NCBI RefSeq assembly: GCF_019145495.1
Contig: NZ_JAHSTU010000001.1
Span: 1,302,001 to 1,366,000 of the forward strand
Direction of reading: 5' to 3'
DNA from: Pseudomonas azerbaijanoccidentalis
GTDB lineage: Bacteria; Pseudomonadota; Gammaproteobacteria; Pseudomonadales; Pseudomonadaceae
Length of the DNA: 64,000 nt
The notes beneath the pieces are model-generated. The model had not been told where the DNA came from. It worked only from the letters and a program-made list of their open reading frames with translations, and did no database searches. Position numbers and translations under genes: made by a program. This document shows, one piece after another, positions 16,115-24,000 of this stretch (the stretch's first letter is position 1; each line of letters starts with the position of its first letter).

Positions 16115-17665
16115 TCAGGGCATGGCGGCAATGGGTTTGTACGGGGCAACCAGATAAAAACGCTGATCGGGCAGATCCACGGTGACAATGTGCGCGCCGC
16201 TCAGGCCGAGCCGGCGCCCCGGTCCGAAGCTGATCAGTGGGGTCAGGCCGGTGTCGAAGTCATGCAGGCCCTCCAGAGCGGTGATCAATTTCTCGCGACT
16301 GGCATCCCGCCCCGCCTGCTTCATGCCTTCGCTGAGCAGCATCAGCGAACTGAGTGCGCCGACCTGCAGAACCGCGTGCTCGCCACCGAGCTTCTGACGC
16401 TCGCGCAACTGGGTCAGCGCCAAGCGTCCAGCAATCGTCCAATCGCTGGGCACGAACGGATAGGCGAGAAACACCCGTCGGGAAAATCCGCTGGGCACCT
16501 GCAACAGATCACCCGCTACCTGATTCGACGCGGCAAACAGATAAGGCACCTGCCCCGCCATTTGCAGACGCTCGGCCAACCGGCTGAAACCACCGCTGCT
16601 GCCCAGGTAAAACACCGAACGCGAGCCCAAGGGCAGCTCGTCCTGCGCCGATTCGTAAGGTTGCAGGCGTACTTTTTGCCAGGCGTTGTCTTGCAGGTAT
16701 TGCGCGAGTTTTTCCGCTGCCAGGCGCTGGCCGGGTTCGTCCGGGTAGGCGATCAGCGTCGGCCCTTGCAGCACGCGCAAACTGGTGGCGGCGTAATTAG
16801 CCAAAGCGATCATCTGTTCACGCAGTCCCGGCAGCGGTTCGAAAATCTGCCGGCTGAGCTGGGCCGTGCCTTGCAGTGACAGCGGTCCTATCAGCGGCAC
16901 ACCGGCATGTTCCAGACGCGGTGCCAACTCGTTATCCAGCGCTGGCGCCAGCGGTGCAATCAGGGCGAAGACCTGTTCCTGATCGATCAATTGGTCCAAC
17001 GCCTGCTCGGCGCTGGCACGGTCAGGCCCGGGATCGAGAATGGTCAGGCGCAACTGCCGGCCGTGTATCCCGCCCGTTTCGTTGATCCGCGCGACACTGC
17101 CCCGCAACACTGCCGCGACCGTCGCGCCTTCCTCGCTCAGGGCCCCGGTGCTCGGCAACAGCGTGCCCAGGTGCAGGCTGTCGGGGTTCAGCCCCGGATC
17201 ACGTTCATCGGCCAGACGCTTGAGGTACGCTGTGAGGTTGCGCTGATCATTCATCGACAGCACGAACCGCGGCATCGCCGGGTCGAGCCGATTATTGCCA
17301 GGATCGCGCCCTTCCTGGATCGCTCTGGCCAAGGTGCCTTCGGTATACGCAGGGTAAGCGCGCCCATTGATGTGCTGCTGGCCATAGGTGCTGGTCAGCC
17401 GCGACCAGCTCAGGTCCGGCGGCCGTACCCCGCCTTCGGGTCGCCCCAGGCCATCGCTGCCATGACAATTGGCGCACGGCAGGCTGCTGGCCGGCAGCAA
17501 CATGCCTGACGCCCCGACCCGGGCCATGATCGGCTCACCGCTCGCCGACACGCCCTCGCGGTACAACCGCTTGCCCGCACTTTCGCTGGGGCTCAGCGGC
17601 AATGCATGGGCGGCGCAGCTGATGCCACCGAGAATGAGCAGGCCGAGGATGAGGGCGTTTTTCAT
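16115..17665 (-). CDS. Cytochrome c domain fused to a periplasmic binding protein (LivJ-like)
   Basis: A 516-residue exported protein of unusual architecture. After a signal peptide (cleavage near AAHA), residues 28-155 form a c-type cytochrome with CANCH (Cys64, Cys67, His68) and a candidate axial Met in MPRFVLSM. Residues 160-516 form a type-1 periplasmic binding fold like branched-chain amino-acid receptors (HLGTLLPSTGALSEEGA, then GGIHGRQLRLTILDPG). The heme domain suggests electron acceptance in the periplasm and the second domain a ligand-sensing role. It is embedded between a SCO gene and the parvulin, 9 and 13 bp away, so a part in oxidase function is inferred. Confidence 0.85.
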   Translation of the reverse strand: MKNALILGLLILGGISCAAHALPLSPSESAGKRLYREGVSASGEPIMARVGASGMLLPASSLPCANCHGSDGLGRPEGGVRPPDLSWSRLTSTYGQQHINGRAYPAYTEGTLARAIQEGRDPGNNRLDPAMPRFVLSMNDQRNLTAYLKRLADERDPGLNPDSLHLGTLLPSTGALSEEGATVAAVLRGSVARINETGGIHGRQLRLTILDPGPDRASAEQALDQLIDQEQVFALIAPLAPALDNELAPRLEHAGVPLIGPLSLQGTAQLSRQIFEPLPGLREQMIALANYAATSLRVLQGPTLIAYPDEPGQRLAAEKLAQYLQDNAWQKVRLQPYESAQDELPLGSRSVFYLGSSGGFSRLAERLQMAGQVPYLFAASNQVAGDLLQVPSGFSRRVFLAYPFVPSDWTIAGRLALTQLRERQKLGGEHAVLQVGALSSLMLLSEGMKQAGRDASREKLITALEGLHDFDTGLTPLISFGPGRRLGLSGAHIVTVDLPDQRFYLVAPYKPIAAMP

Positions 17666-17674
17666 GGCGCGGAC

Positions 17675-18313
17675 TCAACGGCCAGCCACAGGCATTGTCA
17701 GCAACTGCAAGCGCTGGGCAATGGCCGCGGCCGGGGCATCAGGACGGATTTTACTCCAGCGTTTGTTGGCCACATCACCCACGATCAACTGTGTGGAGTG
17801 CTGCTCGGGGCTCGGGATGATCTGACCGATGCGTCCCAGTACCAGGTCCATTTGCGCTTTGTCGCCGGTAAGAAAAAGCCAGTGGGGCTCATCGACGCCC
17901 TGCTTCAAGGTGTAAGCCTTGAGTACCGCCGGTGTGTCTCGCAGCGGATCACTGGTAAGGGAGATGAAGGTGACGCCGTCCGCCTTGTCGCCCAGCGCTT
18001 CACGTACTTCTTTGAGCTTTTGGGTGATCAACGGGCAGGCATCGGTGCAACTGGTGAAAATCACATTGAGCAGCACCACGCGGTTTTGCAGGGCGTCGCT
18101 GTAGAAACGCAGGGTGTTGCCGTTCTGGTCCTGCAACGGCGTGTCGGTGAACCAGGTTTTCGCATCGCGGGTTCCCGTAGCCGGTTGTGCGGCAGCCACT
18201 GCCGGCGCCGTCGCTCCGGCCGGTGCAGCCTGCTCATGCCCTTCATGGGAAAACGCCAGAAAACTGATCAGGCAAAAACACATGGTCAGGAAGATCAAGG
18301 CGAGCGCTTTCAT
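17675..18313 (-). CDS. SCO1/SenC-type copper chaperone, second copy
   Basis: A 212-residue membrane-anchored or secreted thioredoxin-fold protein. An N-terminal hydrophobic segment precedes the His-rich stretch HEGHEQ. The copper motif FTSCTDACP gives Cys89 and Cys93, and the distal His ligand is likely His172 in PEQHSTQLI. SCO proteins insert copper into cytochrome oxidase CuA, and related ones serve other copper enzymes. It overlaps the first SCO gene by 4 bp. Confidence 0.9.
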   Translation of the reverse strand: MKALALIFLTMCFCLISFLAFSHEGHEQAAPAGATAPAVAAAQPATGTRDAKTWFTDTPLQDQNGNTLRFYSDALQNRVVLLNVIFTSCTDACPLITQKLKEVREALGDKADGVTFISLTSDPLRDTPAVLKAYTLKQGVDEPHWLFLTGDKAQMDLVLGRIGQIIPSPEQHSTQLIVGDVANKRWSKIRPDAPAAAIAQRLQLLTMPVAGR

Positions 18314-18963
18314 GGCTGGTGCTCCATGGCAATGGCGGTGTGCTTGGCGTGGGCGTTGCGCTCGCCGCTGAGTTTCTCGACTTCACGACTCAACACCGTC
18401 GGGTCGGTGAAACCGTAGTAGCGGGTCCAGTGGCGACTGTTGCCGTCACCCACCAGGATCAACGGCTGGTGATTCTTGAAGTCGCCGCTGAACGAGCCCA
18501 GTCCCTTGAGCGTTTCGTTGACCGACTGTGGTGAGCCCGTCAGCCAGCTCCAGCCCGGCCCTTTCTGGAACGTGCGCGCGTAGTCATTCAGGCGCTTGGC
18601 GTCGTCGCGCTGTGGGTCGATGCTGATCGACACCAGTTGCACCTCGGTGCCGACCCGCGCCCCGAGCTGTTTCTGCACCTTGCCCATGATCGACGACACC
18701 ACCGGGCACACCGTGGTGCAGCTGGTGTAGATGAAGCTCATGACCACGATCTTGTTGCTGATCAGGTCTTTCTCCAGGCGCACGGTCTTGCCGTTCTGGT
18801 CCACCAGCGCCACGTCGGCGAACTTGACCTGGGCGCTTTCCGAACTGGCGCTTTTGGCCGGTGTGTGGCCGGCGTGTTCATCGGCCGAGTGAGCCAGTGC
18901 CTGGCCGATACCGACCGCCAACAGGCAAAGCGTCAGCAGTCCACGATGTGCAAATCGGTTCAT
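18310..18963 (-). CDS. SCO1/SenC-type copper chaperone, first copy
   Basis: A 217-residue exported protein with signal peptide MNRFAHRGLLTLCLLAVGIGQALA followed by His-rich HSADEHAGH. The SCO fold shows FIYTSCTTVCPVV with copper ligands Cys82 and Cys86, and His165 in NHQPLILVGD. Its placement directly downstream of the beta-propeller gene in an operon led by a multicopper oxidase suggests copper delivery to that enzyme. The ATG at 18963 starts the signal peptide. Confidence 0.92.
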   Translation of the reverse strand: MNRFAHRGLLTLCLLAVGIGQALAHSADEHAGHTPAKSASSESAQVKFADVALVDQNGKTVRLEKDLISNKIVVMSFIYTSCTTVCPVVSSIMGKVQKQLGARVGTEVQLVSISIDPQRDDAKRLNDYARTFQKGPGWSWLTGSPQSVNETLKGLGSFSGDFKNHQPLILVGDGNSRHWTRYYGFTDPTVLSREVEKLSGERNAHAKHTAIAMEHQP

Positions 18964-18976
18964 GTCGATACCCTCT

Positions 18977-20929
18977 TCAATGAGCGGCGCCGGGCAGCAC
19001 CCGGACGCTGGCAAAAGTCTGGTCGCCGAATTCCGCGCCCAGCGACGCGGCACGTACGTGCAGGTACCAGGCGCCCTTCTGGTCGAGGGTCACCGGTGCT
19101 TCATAAATCCCGTTGCCGACGTCCAGCGCCGCGACGATCTGAGGCCGAGAGGATGGCGCCAGGAAGTAGCGCACCTGAACATCCTTGACGCCGCTGCGCT
19201 CGACCTTCTGCTTGCCCTGCACGATGCGGAAACGCACGGTGTACGGGCTGCCCAGGGCGGCGGTGGTCTTGTCCAGCAGGAACTCCACTTTCGCCGCGCC
19301 CAGCGGCTGGTCAATCGATGGATTGGCCTGCACCACTGTGCTGAAGCAATGGATGATGTTCGGCTGATTGAGCAGGAACGCCACGTCGAAACGCCCGGCC
19401 GATGGCAACTGGATCCGCGCGCTGTACACCCCCGGCTCGACTTCGCGCAGGCTGCGATCAATGACCATCGCCGCCCGCGCCACTTGCCCGCGATTGGGGT
19501 AGCCGGACATCGGCGCGTTCATGCCCTCGGCGTAGAAGTACGTGGTGTTGTCGGTCGGGTTGACCACGAACACCGCATTGTCGTCCCGCGACACCGCCAG
19601 GCTCGACGCCAGCGGCAGGTCACCGGCCAGCCGTGGCGGTTTGGGTCCGGCTTCGAAACCCTGGGTGATCGGCTTGCGGCCTTCGCCCAGGGAAGCCAGG
19701 TTGATCATCGTCACCTTGGGCGAGGCCAGCCCACGGATGTAGGCGTAAGCCTTGGTGAACACCACTTGATAGGGTTCGGCAGCCACGTCCAGTTCGTGTA
19801 TCAGCGAGTCGTTGGCTGCGTCGATCACCGAAGCCTGGTTCTCCAGGGTGTTGAGCACGACGCCGAAACGGCCATCGGCGCTGAACCCCATCGGGCCAAG
19901 TCCCTGTTTCATCTTGATCACCCGGCGCACCGACTGGCTGCTGGCGTCGACCACGGTCACCGTGCCGTCCTTGCCATCGGCCACATAGGCAGCGCCGGAC
20001 AGCGACGAGTACACCACCGACAACGGGTGCGAACCGGTCTTGAGCTGTTTGCTGATGGTCAGGCTGGCGATATCGATGATGCTCACGGTGCCGTCGTCGC
20101 GGTTGGTCACGAAGGCAAAACGGCTGTCCTTGCTGAAGGCGATTTCGTGATGGCCGCTGCCGGTGGCCAGGTGTTTGAGAGTTTTCAGGCTACCGGTGTC
20201 GATCACCGTGACCCCCGATTGCTCGGCTGACGAGGCATTATTGCCCACCCACAGCAGGCGTTCGTCCGGCTGCAAGACCACGCGCACCGGGTTGCTGCCC
20301 GCCGCGACCGAATCGATGACTTTGAATTGTTCGCTGTCGATCACCGCCACTTCGCCCGCGCCGGGCATCGAGACAAACACCCGTTTGTTATCGCGTGGGG
20401 TCACCCAATCCATCGGTGCCTGTTTGATGTCGATGCGTGCCATGGTGCTGGTGATGCCGCCCACCGACACCGACGGGTCCACCACCGAAATGCTCGCATC
20501 GCGGTTCATGACCAGCAGGAAGTAGCTATTGAGGTCCAGCAACGGCCGTGCGCCGATGCTCGACTTGAGGAACACCCCGACCCGGGATTTGCAGCTCTTG
20601 TCACGGCCCTGGGCCAGGTCGGCAGCCACGGCTTCCGGGTCCAGCCAGGCGCCGGGGGCGACACCGGAAAGTGGCTGGCCGGAGGCCTTGTCGGTGACCC
20701 GGAACTGCACGTCGGCGAACTCACCTTCGCGCAGCACGCCATCATCGGCCAGCGGCCGCAACTGCAGCGCGACCGCTACGCCGTCACGCTCAAGCGTCTG
20801 GCCGGTCCAGGTGTCGGGCAACGCCACTTCGCTGAGCAAGGTCGGCGGCGTGGTACGCGATACCCCGAGCCAGATCAGCGCCCCGGCAACAACCAGCGCA
20901 CAACTGGCGAACGTGATGGTCCTGTTCAT
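18977..20929 (-). CDS. YVTN-type beta-propeller protein, exported
   Basis: A 650-residue protein with an N-terminal signal or anchor (ITFASCALVVAGALIWLGV). Residues about 170-440 contain repeated propeller blades of the YVTN/cytochrome-D1 type: DNKRVFVSMPGAGEVAVIDS, FVTNRDDGTVSIIDIASL and AYVADGKDGTVTVVDASS. Immunoglobulin-like beta domains flank the propeller (residues 40-140 and 490-640). No heme motif is present. Such proteins often scaffold periplasmic redox enzymes. It lies between mnxG (153 bp with a REP pair) and the SCO pair (13 bp). Confidence 0.85.
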   Translation of the reverse strand: MNRTITFASCALVVAGALIWLGVSRTTPPTLLSEVALPDTWTGQTLERDGVAVALQLRPLADDGVLREGEFADVQFRVTDKASGQPLSGVAPGAWLDPEAVAADLAQGRDKSCKSRVGVFLKSSIGARPLLDLNSYFLLVMNRDASISVVDPSVSVGGITSTMARIDIKQAPMDWVTPRDNKRVFVSMPGAGEVAVIDSEQFKVIDSVAAGSNPVRVVLQPDERLLWVGNNASSAEQSGVTVIDTGSLKTLKHLATGSGHHEIAFSKDSRFAFVTNRDDGTVSIIDIASLTISKQLKTGSHPLSVVYSSLSGAAYVADGKDGTVTVVDASSQSVRRVIKMKQGLGPMGFSADGRFGVVLNTLENQASVIDAANDSLIHELDVAAEPYQVVFTKAYAYIRGLASPKVTMINLASLGEGRKPITQGFEAGPKPPRLAGDLPLASSLAVSRDDNAVFVVNPTDNTTYFYAEGMNAPMSGYPNRGQVARAAMVIDRSLREVEPGVYSARIQLPSAGRFDVAFLLNQPNIIHCFSTVVQANPSIDQPLGAAKVEFLLDKTTAALGSPYTVRFRIVQGKQKVERSGVKDVQVRYFLAPSSRPQIVAALDVGNGIYEAPVTLDQKGAWYLHVRAASLGAEFGDQTFASVRVLPGAAH

Positions 20930-20972
20930 GGCAAAACTCCCCTTCAGATCTGTGTCTGCCTCACTGCCCTAA

Positions 20973-21061
20973 TGTGGGAGCGGGCTTGCCCGCGAAGAGG
21001 CCGGCACATTCACCATTGATGTGCCTGACACTCCGTCATCGCGGGCAAGCCCGCTCCCACA
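20973..21061. repeat. REP inverted repeat pair inside the mnxG operon
   Basis: TGTGGGAGCGGGCTTGCCCG and its reverse complement face each other across about 40 bp. The element interrupts the mnxG-propeller junction, where it could stabilise the mnxG transcript or lower expression of the downstream genes. Confidence 0.85.
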
Positions 21062-21082
21062 GGTGCTGCGTTGTTTCCATGC

Positions 21083-24000
21083 CTACGGCGCAGGCGCGGG
21101 CGCCGGCTCCGGCTCGTTGGTCACCCGCAACAGCCCCCACAACCCGGCGGTATTACCGAAGGACGCGTTGTCGCGGTACAGGTAGTCCCCTGCGATTGCA
21201 TTGCTGCCCCCGGCGCTCGGGTGCATGAAGCTGAAGTGAGCCGCCGGCAACACGCTCTCCCGGGCGCCGATGTACATCGACATCGGGTTGTAGCCGAACT
21301 TCACTGAACCGATCCCCGGTGTGCCCATCGGGTACCCGCCCACATCGCTCTTCTCCGACACGAACGGGTTGACCGACCAGACGTGACCGTCAAGCTGGAA
21401 AGTCGAACCTCGACTGCCGCCGGACGGCATCAGGATGTGCGTGCGGAACGGTTGCCCCGGTTTGACGTAGAACACCGGTGTTTGCGGATCGCCGCCGACC
21501 AGGGCATTGCTGTAGGCCATGTGCGCGTTCGGCACGTCGCCGTAGGTGCCAGGGCTGCCGGCGTGGCCGAACGGTGCATCCGGGGCCAGGCCGAAGCGGA
21601 ACCACATCGGTTCGATCTTGTAGTTGATCGCCATGCTGGCGTTGTCCTTCGGATCGTTCGGTACGCCGTTGCCTTCCGAGGCAATGCCTTCCACCGGCCG
21701 CCCGTTAGCCCAACGGGTGTTCAAGGCGCGCTGCCAGACCATCGCGAAATCACGGTAAGTGGTCTGGCCCAACGCGGTCACTGTGGCCGACGCGCGTTTG
21801 GCATCTTCAACCCAGGTGGAACCGATCGGCAGGACACTCATCGCACCGCCCAAGCCTTTTTGCGGTTGCTTGATCACGTCCGCCGGGGTGAAGTTCAAGC
21901 CGCCGAACTCCACCGCCGTGGCGTTGATGTTGTCGACATTGCGCCCCAGTTGAGTGATCGGTTTGCCTTCACGCTCCAGGTGTCCGGCGTAGTACTGATA
22001 GGTACGGGTCGGGTACGCGCCAGTGTTGCCGACGCGCGGTGGCACGGTCTGGATCGGGTTGGCGCCAACGTTGGCACCGTCGGATTTGGTGATGTCATAC
22101 GCCAACAGTTGCGCGTGCAGGCCGACATGGCTCGATGGCCGCAGCAGGTTGTTGTTGAACGTGGTCGAGCCTTGGCCGTCGTTGCGGTCACGCTTGGCCA
22201 GGCCTTGCAGGATCGCAGTCTGGGCCAGGTCCGGCATCACGCTTGGCAGACGGTTTTCCAGGGTGATGTTGATGCAATCACCGGCCGCTGCGCGCAGGAT
22301 CAGCGGTTCGACAGGCACACCGGGTTTCAACTTGCCGGTGATCGGGTCGAGGTCGCCCTTGCGCACATACAGGATGGCGGTAGGGTCGTGCAGCGGCCCG
22401 CTTTGCCCGCCGATGGTGAAGGTCTCGCCATCTTCCGGATCGATCACCGTGACCTGCGGAATGCTCACCGGCCGCGAGTTCAGCACCAGAGTGCCGCCCG
22501 CCGGTTTCAGCGGCCCGCCGACATGCTGGCCGAGACCCGCCGGGTCCGCGATGGACAGGCCCAGCGGATTGCTGAGGATGTCGTTGGCCAGTGCCGCGAC
22601 CACTTCATAATTGCGTTGCACGGTTGGCCGGGTGCCGATGCCATTGGGGTTGGCGCCAATCCGTGGGCAAATCCCGTCGAACGCCACGGTGTTGCGCATG
22701 CCGGTCGGTTTCGGGTTGTTCGGCACCGCGAACAGATCATTGCGTTGCGCAGTGTAGTTGCGCATCACGCCCCAGATCCCGTTCCAGTAACCCTCGATGG
22801 ACGCGTCCATGGTGTACAGATAATCACCGGTGGTCGCCGCCGCGCTGGAGATCATCGACACCGGCGCATTGAAGCCCATTTGCTCGGAGATCCCGACCAT
22901 CTGCGACGCGCGCCAGCCGGAGTTGGAGCTGTTGCCGAAGCCGGAGCCGCTTTGCAGCCACTTCACGCCGTGCAGGGTGACGTTGTGCTCCTCTTCGTGG
23001 CCGCCGGCATGCACCCGCAGCCTGACGTTGTCGCCGGTGTAAGTACGCAGCATCGGTGTGAACGGATCGCCAGGTTCGGCGCCGCCCTTGTTGATGTGCG
23101 GCGGGAACTGCGTGGTGCCGCCGGTTGGGCCGGTGGCCGCAGTGATCAGGTTTGGCGCCAGGTTCATCGCCGGGATCGCACGGTCGGTACGGCTTTGCAT
23201 GGCATACGCCAGGTCGCCGCCCAGGCCATCGGCCTGCATGCCGCGCTTGCCGTCCGGGCCGACCTTGTTCGGGTCGTACACCCGCAGGGCCAGCGGTTCG
23301 TTGCGATAGTTGACGACGAACATGCCTGGGTCATCCACCGAGATGGCTTGTGGGCAAGGCCGGCTCGGGCAACCCGGCATCACGCCGCCACGCAACTCGA
23401 CTACCGCTTCGAGCAACTCGCTGGTGTTGTCGCGTACCGGTGGGTTGATGGCGTAGCGGAAGCTGTCGGCCGTGGCCGGGAACGCTTGTGGGTTCGGCAC
23501 GCCATTCGGGCCGGCGCCGACGTACACACCGGCTTCATAGGCGTGCTGGAAGTCGCTGTATTCGAGGAAGAACTCACGGAAGCTGTCGTTCTTGCCGTCG
23601 CCATCCAGGTCACCGGTAGAAATCACCGCTTGCCACGAGGTCGGCCCGCCGTCCTGCCGCGCGCCACTGTACAGAGGCTCGCCGGTTTCAGCGTGGAACC
23701 AGGTGGAACCGGCCGGTTCAGCCAGGACAGTGGCGTACAGGCCAATCTGTTGGTGCGTCGATGGGCCGAGGTGGTCGTGGGTAAAGATGGTGCCCAGGCC
23801 GCGGTCGACGCCATAGGTGTTCACCACCGGATCGACGAACCAGCGCTGCATGGCCGTGCGTGCGCCCACCCAGTCAGCCCGGCCGTATTGACCGAAGAAC
23901 GGGTGATTCTTGGCTTTCGGGCAGGCCGGCGTGCCGTCACGCGGGTCGGTGCCTTCGCATTGGTTGAACTCGCGAATGGCGTGGATGCGCTCTTGCACGG

